Of a stretch of 51,614 nt of DNA, positions 1 through 11,181 are shown one piece after another (within the stretch, counting starts at the first letter, position 1; the number at the start of each line of letters is the position of its first letter). A program made the position numbers and the translations under genes. This DNA comes from Allomyces arbusculus (Eukaryota; Blastocladiomycota; Blastocladiomycetes; Blastocladiales; Blastocladiaceae), in contig JADHYV010000103.1 of assembly GCA_027604705.1 (NCBI GenBank), positions 1-51,614 on the forward strand, read 5' to 3'. The notes under the pieces were generated by a model. That model worked only from the letters and a program-made list of their open reading frames with translations. It ran no database searches and was not told the origin of the DNA.

Positions 1-220
1 CCCCCCATCTCACCCGCATTCACTCGGATCATCGGTGCCCGCAGGACGACCAGACGAATGTGGTTAGACAGAGCAAACGGTTGCATTCTTTGCAAGATAA
101 ATTTCCACCACAACCAGGGCGTCTAGCAAGCTGCCTACTTTCACAAAGTGCACTTTCACAGTTTCCACATCTTCTCCACCCAGTCCGCGCGAGCACGCGA
201 GCGAGCTCCATCGCCGCCGG

Positions 221-1444
221 TCAATACATGATGCTCGCCGTGGCCACATCGGCCCACTCCCTGTTCACGTCCCGAATCTCCGCATAAATCCGGCCGTACA
301 CCGACTCGCGCGGGAACTCGCGCAGCAAGTTCGCACGAAACGGGTTCAGCGTCGGCGCATCAAACGAGTATCGAAAACATGCCGACCGTACGAAATCCAC
401 CGCGTTCCTCGCATTTTCGTCGCCCACCCAAATCGGGAACCGCAGGCCCTTGGTCAGCTCGTGCACCGAATGATGGTCGACCGCGTGCGCGACCGAATGC
501 AGGAACAAGTACTCGGCATGCTCCGCGCTCAACCCCAGCGGCCTTGCGTGCCGGATCGTCGCGCTGCGCGCGACCCACAGGAACCGGGCAAACGGAAGCA
601 GGTCCTTGAACACGAACACGCCGGCGTGCGTGAAGTCGGCCCAGTTGTGCGACTCGGCGACGAGCGACTCGCGCGTGACCGGGTTAAAGTTGGACCACCC
701 GTGCTTTGGACCCGCGACGGGAGACCAGCTGCTGTGCAGGAGCGTGTCGTGCAGCGCGCGCGTGACTTCGAGCGACGGGTACAGAGCTGTGATCTTGTCG
801 TCCTCAATCTTGCGCATAACGGTGCCGGCAATGGCGTGCATCTTGGTGTGCATCGACGCGACGCAGTAAGTGTGCAGTACCGCGAGCATCCGTGTCGGAT
901 TGGTCGTGCGCGCGCCGTTGATGGAAAAGTCGAGAATCGAGCCGGTGGTCACGTCGAGGAACCCGGTGTGTGGGTCGACGGTCGTTGGGAGCGCGATCCG
1001 TGCCGAGAATGACTTGAGCGATTGTGTCTGTGCGCCGTGCACCATGCGCACCTGGCATTGGTTGACGGCAATTAGGTACTCGCCGTCGTGCGCGCCCTTG
1101 CGCACGAGCATGAGCATGCTCGACTCGAAAATGAACCGCAAGACGTCGGTTTCGGTCGGGTCGCGGTGCGTGAAGAACGTGCCAAGCACGGCGAGAAGCA
1201 TGCGGACTGGCCATAGGAGCGTGTACATAGTTGTCTGCCAGATAAAAAACGTGATGCGGTCGGCCGCGCGTTGCCGGACACGATCGGGCGCGCCATTGTA
1301 GTCGATATAGTGGGCGTCGTGGAAAGACGGGGCCTGGAGCTTGGCGTCGAGCGCGGCGGCGACGGCAGTTGGCTTCTTGATCGGGTCATTCGCGGTGGCG
1401 ACGACGGTCACAGCAGGTGGCCGGGGCGGGACGGCGGTGTGCAT
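221..1444 (-). CDS. hypothetical protein, 407 aa
   Basis: I do not recognise this protein. It is one uninterrupted frame with ATG at 1444 and its stop at the 221 end. Codon use and length suggest a real gene: the third codon positions are GC-rich as in the neighbours and no intron is needed. Residues about 65-92 form a hydrophobic, Trp/Phe-rich stretch that could be one membrane segment or a buried helix, and no signal peptide precedes it. The rest is a mixed, globular-looking sequence rich in His, including a cluster near residues 310-325 (VAHAVDHHSVHE). I could not match it to a family, so no function is proposed. The nearest neighbour on the right is more than 2 kb away on the other strand. 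An upstream 5' exon cannot be excluded. Confidence 0.6.
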   Translation of the reverse strand: MHTAVPPRPPAVTVVATANDPIKKPTAVAAALDAKLQAPSFHDAHYIDYNGAPDRVRQRAADRITFFIWQTTMYTLLWPVRMLLAVLGTFFTHRDPTETDVLRFIFESSMLMLVRKGAHDGEYLIAVNQCQVRMVHGAQTQSLKSFSARIALPTTVDPHTGFLDVTTGSILDFSINGARTTNPTRMLAVLHTYCVASMHTKMHAIAGTVMRKIEDDKITALYPSLEVTRALHDTLLHSSWSPVAGPKHGWSNFNPVTRESLVAESHNWADFTHAGVFVFKDLLPFARFLWVARSATIRHARPLGLSAEHAEYLFLHSVAHAVDHHSVHELTKGLRFPIWVGDENARNAVDFVRSACFRYSFDAPTLNPFRANLLREFPRESVYGRIYAEIRDVNREWADVATASIMY

Positions 1445-3551
1445 GGCGGGGTTGATCGCGTCGGCGAAAGTGCGGATAATGCCCAGTGCAGGCGCAGTTC
1501 AAGTCCGCCCGGCTGAGTGGCGGGAGGAGGATGAGGGCAAGCGACCCACGCCTGCAAGGGAAAAGTGAGCGAAGGCGATGGGCTCTGACGAGGAAATATG
1601 AGGCCTGAAATTGAGTCGAGGCGGGGCCGGGTGGACTTCGCGTCTCTCAGCAGTTCGAGCGACATGCGTGATTCGCACGTGCTCAAACAGAGTCCTGTCT
1701 CAGTTGGCAAAGCTCCCTCAGCGCCTTTGGACAAACAGTTTCCGGTGCGCTAAGATGAGCGCCGCCGGGAGGCGTGTATGCCAGAGTATCAGCGGTGGTC
1801 CACAAATATCGTTCTTGTTCGTCGCGCACAAAGACAGAGGCCAAAGTAGACGGCCATCCAAAGCAGGGCCAGGCCAGGCATAAGACCATGGCATGGACTT
1901 GATTCCACTGCAGATAGTCCAAGGTGAATGGAGAATGAACCTTACCTGTGAACCATTGTAAGAGTGTAGACGGCTTAGAACTTTGGCTTGGCCACAGAAA
2001 TGAGAATTCTGATGACAATTATGGTGCGCCTTGTGTGCATGAGAACGGCGGACGGGACAACGTCGAGAATGGTGGTGGTGGATATGGTGGACAAGAAGTG
2101 GGAAATAGCGTGGGTTGATCACAGCTCTGTCAATCAGAATCAGGGGTTGGTGACGACAAAAAGGAGGCAGTGCAAGGAGTCAGGTCGTGGGTCAGCAGTA
2201 GGACAAGGGGCGGTTTTGCTCAGGGAGAAGGTGTACAGACGACAGCTCAGGAGCAGCCTTCAAGCTCACATGCGAGCAGGTTGAGCACAACACGCGTGTG
2301 CACCAGCACACCACCACCACCTTATGTGATCATTCCGCCGAAAGCAAGGGCATCTGGGCGTTGGATTAGACGTCCTACACGACCCTATCTTCATCACATG
2401 CATCTGCGGCGTTGTTCTCGCCTCTTGCCCACGTCGGTGACGTCGCAGACCAAAGGCACGTGGATTCGGAACAACGGCGCACTGTTTCGGCCAAATTTCC
2501 ATGCTTGTGGGCAGGGTTTGGGGATTAGTGACGATTCATGGGATGGCGCCAATTCTTTGACGCTGGTCTTGGCAAGTTCTGCACATCCGCAAAGCCTGGA
2601 TTTCCATGAAACTGTGGAATACCAAATTCTTGTCCAAGTATCCCAATCCAAGCGCGCTTCAAGCCATTCACCAACCGGTCGCGAACCCCATTATTTACAA
2701 CAGGTGACCAGGACCACCGATTGGAGCCATACATCGAATGAGTGGCGGTCACTGAATTGCTGCAAGTTGCAACAGCAACCGGCCGGCCGCCGGCCGCAAA
2801 CCATGAATTCGAACGGCAACGACAAGGATTGCCCGGGCCCGGCTCAACGACGCAAATTGAACCATATGCATGGCAGTATTTTGTTGGCCGGCCCTGCTGG
2901 TTCTCGACAGCGAACTTTCTGGCAGAAAACGTTGGACCTCGACGTCCTGGGCGGGATTCGAGAGGATTTGGATTGTTCATTGCATGTTGCGCGATTTGCA
3001 ACAGCCTTGCGCGTGCATGTGTGTGGCGAGCAACGAGTTTTGCGCACAACGTCTTGCTTTTCCGGGAGCTCATCCAGCACCCGATGACTTGCGTTGCCAC
3101 CTTTGTTTCGAGACATGCATTTTTCTCGTTTTCCAAGATCCACCACCATCGCCAGACTTGTGTCGCTCATCTTTGCTCATGATTGCTTTTTCTCTCGTCC
3201 TCTACTCTTCGCTGTCGCCGTTTGCTCCTCGTGCGGGTTGCTAAAAGCACCAGGACTGCCCGCAACGCGCCGGCCGGGCTGGACCCCGCCGCCTCTGTGC
3301 ACTCGTACAAGCTCGCAATTCCACGACACGACCACCAGCAACCGCGCGCGAATCAAACCACCATTAGCGGGACCGTGCTTGGGAACCGTCAAGTTTTCTC
3401 GATCGCGCAGGTGTTGGTCGCCATCGAGCTACATCAACGTCCAGAAACACCTTGCCGTCGCCACCGCCACTCTCGTGTGTGACGCTCTCGTACGACCTGA
3501 TCCGACCGCACCATACTCGCCACCGCCGCCAGCACGCCCAAACCTGTCATC
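1445..3551. other. gene-poor interval upstream of the OPT gene
   Basis: About 2.1 kb between the divergent hypothetical gene and the OPT transporter. The sequence is less GC-rich than the coding regions and has scattered short open frames on both strands, the longest about 300 codons (2170-3087, +). None of these shows recognisable motifs or the codon bias of the neighbours. The part next to the OPT start must hold its promoter and 5' leader. I saw no tRNA, rRNA or repeat here. Confidence 0.5.
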
Positions 3552-6500
3552 ATGTCTTCGCTGTCGGGCTCCTCAAATTTTCCACCCGGATTCCGACCCG
3601 GTGCGCGGCGCCCGTCCGCGACCGAGCTCGCGCAGTACCCAGGCAAGCCCGCATCGCCGCCCAAGACGGCGCTGCCCGCGACGCCGCGCGTGCGGCTCCC
3701 GACCACGGGCGCGACGCAAGTCTACGTTGCGCCCGATGCGCTGCAGCGCGCCGTGTCGGCGTCGGATCGCCAGCGCCGCGACCCACTCGAGGGCAGCGTT
3801 CTGTCGGCCTCGTCGTATGCTGCATCCGGGATCAGCTCGGCTGCGCTTGCTGCGATGCAGGCCGGTGCTGCCGTTGCCAATCGGCCGTCCCCGCCGCCGC
3901 CGCGCAGCGCCACGAGCAGTTTGGCCACGGCGCCCGCGGCCAAGGCGCAGGCCGCCGAGGAGCTGTGGCGAACCACGACCGGGTCACGCGGCGGTAGCAG
4001 CACCGTTGCGGGTAGTACAATGGGGAGCGCCACGCACGGCCAACAGCAGCAGCATGCTGACGCCGACGAACCGTGGAACCAGCCAGTCCAGTGGAATTAC
4101 CCCGATGGGCACCAGTCGGTTGCGCGTGCAACAGCGCCGCTGCGCGTCGACACGGCCCGTGCCGAGCCCATGCCCCCGACGCGCACCTATGCGGGCCCCA
4201 ACAGCGCACCGTCGCCGTACGACGCTCAGCAGCAGCAACAGCAACAGCAGCAGCAGCAACTCTACCAGCAGTCGTACCCGACGAAGCAGCAGCTGGCACA
4301 GCTGCACCTGCAGCCGCAGGAGAGCAAGTACTGGCCGTCGTCGCCGCAGAGCCCCTACCCGTCGACGCCGCAGAGCCCCTACCCGCCGTCGGCCGCGGGC
4401 GGCGATGCCTACTACCAGGCGCCGCCACCGCCGGGTCGAGGTGGACCCGTTGTGCACAACCTCGACGAGACGGGCCGCGTCGAGACATATGACCTGTCGT
4501 ACGACATTTACCAGAGCTACACGCGGCCGCACGAAGAGAAGATGCGCCCACTCGGCAGCCAGAACATTGATCCGGCGACACTCGCGCAGTTGACCACGTC
4601 GGGCAACACCGATTCGAACCCGCGCACGGGCTACGTGGTCGACGAGGACTTTGACCGCATGGTCCAGGAGATCGTGCCGGTCACAGATCACCCGGAAACG
4701 CCGTCGCTCACGATTCGCGTGTGGATTCTTGGCACCTTCTTTTGTGTCATTCTCGCGTTCGCGAACCAGGTGTTCAGTTTCCGCACCAACTGTACGCGTG
4801 CATTTGCCTGCCGAATCGATTGTGCGCGGTGCCTTGCCGTGGCTGACGCGTGCTTCGCTTCCGACCAGACTTTTCCGTCACCAACTACGTCGCCATTTTG
4901 CTTGCGTTCCCACTCGGCAAGGCCATGGCAAAGTGGATGCCGCGGTACCAGTGGCGCGCGTTTGGGTTTGTTATGATCGACACGAACCCGGGGCCCTTTA
5001 CGGTCAAGGAGCACGTCCTCATTGGCATTTTCGGTGCGCTTTTTCCGCATCCGCTGACGCATCGATCCGCCGACTCAATCAGCTCTGCAAATTCATAGGC
5101 TCGACGGGCGCAGCTGGCGTCTATGGCACCGAAAATTTGATTACGGTAAGACCTTTTTTGTCGCGCTTTTTTTGCACTTTCCTCGCGTTCACATTCCCAT
5201 TATGATCCCAACTGATCCTTACAACGCTACCAACAGCAAAAAGTGTTCTACGGCACAGAAATCGGCCACTTGTCGAGCATTCTCTTCTTGCTCTCGACGT
5301 CGCTGATTGGGTTCGGGGTTGCCGGCACGATGCGCCGTCTCGTCATTCGGCCGCGGCAAATGCTCTGGCCGTCGGTCCTACCGCTCGTCTCGCTCTACTC
5401 GGCGTTCTTCAGTCTATCCGTCAAGGCGCTCCAGTCTTCCAACAACGCGAGCGACGCGGCTAGCAGCACGGGTTACCCGAGCACTGGCCGCCCGACCAAG
5501 CCGAAAAAGCACATGAGCCGGATTCTCGTGTTTGCGATTGGTGCGCTGGGCATGGGCGTCTGGCAACTTGTCGGACCTGGGTTTCTCGCACCAATGCTCG
5601 GCTATCTGCCGCTGCTCTGCTGGTTCGCGCCCAAGTCTAACAACCTGCTGCAGCTGTGGGGGTCGCCCAACGGCGGCGCCGGCATCTTGTCGCTGACACT
5701 CGACTGGACGGTCGTGTCGTCGAATTTGCCCATGTCGATTCCGCTGTGGTCAACGGTACGACCTTTCTTGCTCGTTTGGAATGGGTCTCATCGCTCGTTG
5801 CTCACCTTCACGCTCGCTCGTAGGTCAACATCTTTGTCGGCAACTTACTCACGATGTGGATCCTTGCCCCGATCTCGGACACGCAAGGGTGGTGGGGAAT
5901 TACCAACTTGCCGATCAACACGGCCTCGCTCCAGACAGCCAAGAAAAAGGTGAACGCATCCGAGCTCGTCACCAACAATCAGCTCGACTTGGCCAAGTAC
6001 AAGGAAAAGGGCCAACTCTTCCTCAGCCCAACGTTCGCGTGGTCGTATATGGGCAGCATGGCCACGTTCACGTCGGCCATCTCGCACACGATCGTATGGT
6101 ACGGCAAGGACACGGTGCGCCGCATCCGCGACTGGCGCAACGACCGCGACTCGGACAACGATATTCATTGCCAGCTCATTGACGTGTACCCGGAGGTGCG
6201 TCTCCTCGACTACTTTCACAATCCGCACCCGCTCTACCTGGTGCTTCAGCTCACTCTCCACGTTTCGTCTTGGCTTGCGTAGGTGCCCATGCTGGTTTAC
6301 GTCGGCATTTTCGTTGGCATGGCCGTGGTTGTTGCGGTCGTGTGCCAGGTATCGGCCATTGCAATGCCATTGTGGGCAACGGTGCTGTCGCTTGCCGTGG
6401 CCGTGCTGGGCACGCCCGCTATTGCTGTTGTCATGGCGACTACGGGCTCGATGCTCTACCTCAACGTCGTTTCCGAGTTTATTATCGGTCTGATTCTGGT

Positions 6501-7679
6501 ACAATCCCGCATTTTCTTTTTTGTAGCGCTCGTTTTTTTGCGTTACCTCAACTCACTTGTGCTCGCCATTTTTTTTGTAGCCCGGCTCGCCCGTCGTCAT
6601 GATGTCGTTCAAGACGCTCGTATGTTCTTCCGCTCACGTCCACTTATTGGCGCGACTAAATCTGATTGCGGATGTACCCGTCGTAATCTAGGCCGTGACG
6701 GTCTCGCAGCAGGCGCTCATTCTCCTGGGCGACCTCAAGCTTGGGCATTACCTCAAGATTCCGCCGCGCCACATTTGGTGGGCGCAGGTCGTGTCGCAGG
6801 TGCTCGCTGTGTTTTCGTCGTATGCGTCGATGCTGTGGTGGCTCGGCAACCCGGAACACGAAGAATGGATGAGGAAACACTCCCACGAGGACAAGTTGAC
6901 AGGTATTGGTGCCGACTGGAACGGCAACAGCCATGCGATCTACTACACGGGTACGTTTCCGGCTCCCCTTTTCTGGTTTGTGTCGATTTTCCGAGCACAA
7001 AAACTGATGCAGTAATTTGTTTTTGTTTGTTTGTAGCGAGTCTCGTGTGGGGTGCCATCGGGCCCATGCGGTTCTTCTTCGAGTCGACTGTACGCAATCC
7101 CCTTCCCCTGTGCGAACCAAGGAGGCCCACCGTTTTGCTGACGTCTACGTCTTCAACCCACTCTAGTACGCCCCGCTCATCTACGGCGGGTTTGCGCTTG
7201 GCGCCGTGGTTCCCGTCTTCTTCAAGCTATGCCATAAATTCGTTGGTGGTATCGTGCCGTGGAACTTGATTCAAGGGCCTCTTCTCTTTTCGCTGTCGTC
7301 GCCCGGCGGTAACCAGTCGTTCACGTTTACGAGCATGGTCGTGGCCCTCGTTTTCCAAGGGTGGTTGTACCGGTCGCAGCCCGGGTGGTGGAAGCGGTGC
7401 GTTCGGCCCTCTTTGTATGCCTTCACCAAAGCGCGGCCGACTCACGTTGTTATACTTGCACTCCTTAGCTACAACTACGTTCTCGCGTCGAGTTTTGACG
7501 TTGGGTCGGCGATCGTGTCGCTGCTCATCATTGGCGTCTTCGGATCGTACAATGTGACGGCTCCAACGTGGTTCCTGAACCCGAATTCCGAACCTGACCC
7601 GGACGCGTACACGGCCACGTACGGCCCGTCGGGCGATTGGTGCTTGTACACGCCGCAGGAGCGGAAGCTCGTCTCGTGA
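3552..7679 (+). CDS. OPT family oligopeptide transporter, ten exons
   Basis: Proton-coupled oligopeptide transporter of the OPT family, expected in the plasma or an internal membrane. Exons: 3552-4791, 4869-5033, 5099-5145, 5237-5755, 5824-6195, 6283-6498, 6581-6619, 6692-6950, 7037-7089 and 7167-7679. All joins keep phase and give 1140 aa. Family marks are NPGPFTVKEHV near residue 445, the TGAAGVYGTENLIT block rebuilt across introns 2 and 3, and DLKLGHYLKIPPRHIWWAQ, the classic OPT signature. Many hydrophobic segments follow residue 390. Unusual is an N-terminal extension of about 390 residues that is Ser/Pro/Ala-rich and disordered, with a poly-Gln run near residue 230 (nt 4227-4260) and a doubled SPQSPYP unit near nt 4340-4385. 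Typical family members have a much shorter cytosolic N-terminus. The substrate (peptide, glutathione or metal chelate) cannot be read from sequence. ATG 3552 is the first in frame. Confidence 0.9.
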
Positions 7680-8298
7680 GGACCCTTAGGCGTTCCGATA
7701 TCGTCGTCGTCGGCTCGTTTCATGGCAGTGCTGTGCCCGCACGCTGTCCTCGTCGTTTGTTCCGTCTGAGCGCCGCCAAGTGTTTTCTGTTTTTGTTGTC
7801 GCGCTTTGCTGTTCACGCTCATTTCGAAATTCTTTTTTTGTCGTAGACGACAGCTACAGGGAGCAACCTCCCCGTATTTTTGATCGGTTTTTAGCCCCTC
7901 CTCTCTTTTCTCCGCTCGCTCCCCCTCGCCATCTCGCGTTCCTTTGGATCGACGGGATTCGCGATGCTTCGCTCCTCTCGCACCCCATTTTCCCTGCGCG
8001 GTTATCAAGAATAGAAGTCCGTTTCCATTCACGATCCAAGTGCCGACTTTGCGCGTGTTGCCACCCGCATGGCCGCGTTGCGTCGCGTTTAGCTAGCGCC
8101 AAAGTGTGCTCCCAGCTGCATTTCATGCAGGAGCGCACACGAACCCGTCGCCGTGCGCGCAATGCATGGCGTTGGCCATTGCTCCTATTCCGCATCGTCT
8201 GAGACGGCTATCGACGGTGATTGCCGTGCGGTAACTCGCGACGAATACACCTCGGCATCAGGCGTGATCGGTGCTCGCTTGGTGGGCGCTGCTCTCTC
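7680..8298. other. 3' flank of the OPT gene, no gene seen
   Basis: Convergent interval between the end of the OPT gene and the duplicated block at 8299. It should hold the OPT 3' UTR. Only short open frames without family resemblance are present. Confidence 0.4.
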
Positions 8299-9229
8299 GA
8301 TGCCGATTTGTGAGAGCCTCCAGTTCCATCCCCGCTCGCGCCTTGGGACTCGATCTTAGTGGAGAGAATTTTACACCTCGTAGAAGTTGCACCAAAGTAG
8401 AAAGTTCACGTTTTTGTGGGTGGCACAAACGCCGCTGCTACCGCCTATTTCTTATCGAGAGTAAAAAAAATTCTTGTGCCCCATCTCCATAAATGCTGCG
8501 GAAGCCCTATCCAGTATGTGGAAATGAAGAGCAGACTCGTCGAGGGTTGCCCCCCCGCACTGGTCACGAATCATAGTGGACCACGGTGCGGGGCAAGGCG
8601 CCACGACGACCGTGATTGCAGGAATGATAAAGGGCCTCGCCAAGGGCGCCGTGTCAGACAATTCAAAAAAACGATCATGAGCAAAACACCAAAATCCGGA
8701 TTGAACACGAACCAACTCCCGCCCCTCCTCTCCCCTACCTTCCCGGCAGCGCTGCTCTGCCAAACCTCCAAAAATTCAGGGATCCGGGCTTCACGACGGT
8801 TGCGGTGCACGAGGGTAGCCCCCCACACTGCCCAGTGTGAGGCAAGATGACACGATGACCGTGAATGAGGACCATTGGGTCTGCAAGTTTTGTATGCTTT
8901 CCGTTCTGTTGAATGTCGTGCACGAGCGACAAAGTCTGATAAATTGAAGATCCAAACAATGGCAACAAAAAATCCGCACGTTCCGCGCTCAATTCACGCC
9001 AAAGAAACGGCGCATCACCTTCTTGTACCCAGGCGAAATGATGTGCTGCTCCGTCTCGTACAGCATCATGAGCGCGCCCATCGCCGCCGCAAAATACAGC
9101 GGCTCCCCGACCTTTTTCTCCGACACGACGCGCACCAGCACGCGCTGCACAAAACCGACCTTGGCCCGCGCAACCGGATCGGACGGCAGTTGCGGAATCA
9201 CGCCCACGTCGAGCAAACACCGCCAAAAC
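8299..9229 (-). repeat. inverted segmental duplication, copy 1 (partner 42876-43628)
   Basis: This stretch covers the last ~80 codons of the TMEM135-like gene plus about 690 bp downstream. It recurs in inverted orientation at 42876-43628. The noncoding core (8455-8872 against 43163-43501) looks about 95% identical by eye, including long exact runs such as GCTGCGGAAGCCCTATCCA. The coding tail is far more diverged. Copy 1 carries 77 bp (8577-8653) that copy 2 lacks. Inside the block a 24 bp C-rich motif (CGAGGGTNGCCCCCC...CACTG) occurs twice in direct orientation, at about 8541 and 8810. No terminal inverted repeats or target site duplications were recognised, so this is called a duplicated segment and not a transposon. 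Confidence 0.85.
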
Positions 9230-11181
9230 GACTCGAGCGCGCGCGGCAAGCAGTAGAGCGCCAATTCGAGCCGCCGCCCACTCGGTTCCAGCAACGACCA
9301 CGCGCCCGACGCGATCCCATTTACCACGTAAATCGGCACGGCGTCACGTCCCAACAGCGCGCGCAGCGTGCACGTCATGGTCCACGCCGTCGTCACGTAA
9401 CCGGCCAGGAACACGGAACTGCGCGCCGTGTTGAAGAGTAAGCGCGCGATCGAGTTGAGCGGCGCTGACCGCAGCCGTTTCGAGCCAAGAATGATGGTCA
9501 TGAGCACGTTGAGTGGCAAGTACAGCCGTGCCGAACGCCGGAACGCGTGCCCGAAACAACGCGCGGAATAACCCGCGCACGACGCGGTTTCCGGGTGAAT
9601 TACGGAACACATGGCTGACCGGTGGCCGGAAATCGCCAGGGTGTCGGCGAGCGGGAGCCGTTCCACGGGCGGGCCGCCCCCCCATGGGATGAACTTGTCG
9701 GCCAAGTGCGGGTACCCGCAGGTTTCCCAGAGGACTCGGCCCATGTGTCGCATGTAGTGTGGGGTCAAGACGCCGACCTTGTCGCGGATGCCCGAGTGCG
9801 TGAGCAGGAACGACAGGTAGGACGAGGCGAGCGTGCCGGGCATGGCGACGAACGAGAAGAGGATCTGTGCTGACGAGAGCATCATCACGACGGCGCCCGT
9901 CGACGCAGCAATGTACCGCGGCAGATTCGCGTACATGCGCCGCAAGTGCGCGAGAAGGGCGGTGACGAGACGGGCGATGAGAGATCGCGGGACCGGCTGG
10001 GAGACGGTCGACTGGGCCGGGTTCGCGACGTTCGTGGTCGGGTACGAGTCGATGGAAATGCCCTCGTCATCCACCTCGGTCGCGGGCGTCGCCGTGCCGC
10101 CTGTGGTCTCGGCAGGAGGCGCGGTATCGGCGCAGGCGACGCCGTGCCGCTTCTCCCACCCGGCGCGCCACCGTACAAAGTAGAACTTGGCCAAGAACTC
10201 ACCTAATCACAGTCGCGTAAGTATCGCACGTCCAGACCACCCACCCACGAATAATCACTTCGAAAAAGCCGTACCTGCACGCGTCAACAGGTACAAGCAA
10301 ATAGCTGTGCGTCGCGTCGGGTTGTTGTCAATCAAAATGGCCAACCCCGCAAGTGCACCGGCAATGAACGCGGCCCACTTGCGCAACCGCACGCCTGCGG
10401 CCTCATCGACCGACTCGTCGGCCTCGGTTGTGATGCGCCGCCTGAGCGCAGCGAGCGCATACCGCGCCGCGCAAAACAGCGACTTGTAGGACGAGATGAA
10501 CGTCGAGACAAAAAGGGCGAACCGCAGCGTGTCGCCGTTGAATTCGCGCTTGAGCAGCGACGGCCTACTCAACATCGAGCGTCAGGCAATCCGATCCAAA
10601 CGCCCAGTCACCTCGCGAGAATCGCGCACTTTTGAAACACCTTGCCCATGAGAATCGACGGCAACGTGCCCACGAGCCATTTCACGCCGTAGGCGACAGC
10701 CAGCGACCGCAACCACCCACGCGTCGCGTTTTGCACGCAGGTCCCCTGGTGCCGGCACCGCAGGGCCTCAGGCACGGCGCGCGGCGTCGGGGAGGGTGCA
10801 TCGTCGGCCGTGCACGGGGCGGGCGACGGTGAGTGCCACGAGGGCCGCAGCGACGCGCGCGACGAGACGCGTTGAATAGTTGCGTGAAAGTGCCGCAAAG
10901 ATTTGGCGATTTTTTCCGTTTCTTCGTCGGTCAGGCAGAGCGAGAGCAGTTGCGCCTGGAGAGGAGGAAAATGGAGCGAAGTGAGAACGCGTCATGAAGG
11001 CACAAATCTAGAAACTGCACGAGAGGCGCGTCGACGCCTGTCATCTGGTATTCCATCAAATACGCACCAGGAGCTCGAGAAAGTTTTGGTAAAAGGCCTC
11101 GGTCGTCATGAGCTGGCTGACAGCCGATTTGGCCGTGGCGCGCGTCGCCTTTTCGGCAACGGTCGTGGCCAAAGGATCCAT
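8989..11181 (-). CDS. TMEM135-like multi-pass membrane protein
   Basis: Four exons on the minus strand: 11181-11068, 10955-10612, 10564-10275 and 10202-8989, giving 653 aa. The chain has the layout of fungal TMEM135-like proteins. An N-terminal Cys/His segment (about residues 85-110, with CRHQGTC) is followed by hydrophobic segments, the block NNPTRRTAICLYLLTRA across exon 3, a long linker, a second Cys-containing block IHPETASC, and the C-terminal LYCLPRALESFWRCL. Animal TMEM135 is linked to mitochondrial dynamics and peroxisomal or lipid handling; the role of the fungal relatives is uncertain, so only the family is claimed. The start ATGGATCC at 11181 gives a soluble N-terminus (MDPLATTVAEKATRATAKS) before exon 2. 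The gene faces KMT2 across a 905 bp divergent interval. Its 3' end is duplicated at 42876. Confidence 0.75.

Noticed and set aside
2170-3087. Open frame of 305 codons in the 2.1 kb gap
   Set aside because: No family resemblance, amino acid make-up unlike the neighbours, no good intron or promoter context.
3094-4593. Open frame of 499 codons on the plus strand
   Set aside because: Arg/Pro/Ser-rich shadow of the OPT first exon in another frame; no motifs.
8270-8300. GTGCTCGCTTGG, resembling the 5' end of U6 snRNA
   Set aside because: Similarity stops after about ten bases; the ACAGAG box and downstream stem are missing.
8576-8657. The extra segment in repeat copy 1 can be read as a GT...AG intron
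   Set aside because: Copy 2 keeps GTCAG at the junction, so it is not a precise spliced product; a plain indel explains it better.
8299-9229. Considered whether the duplicated block is a DNA transposon or MITE
   Set aside because: No terminal inverted repeats or target site duplications found, and the block includes a host gene end.
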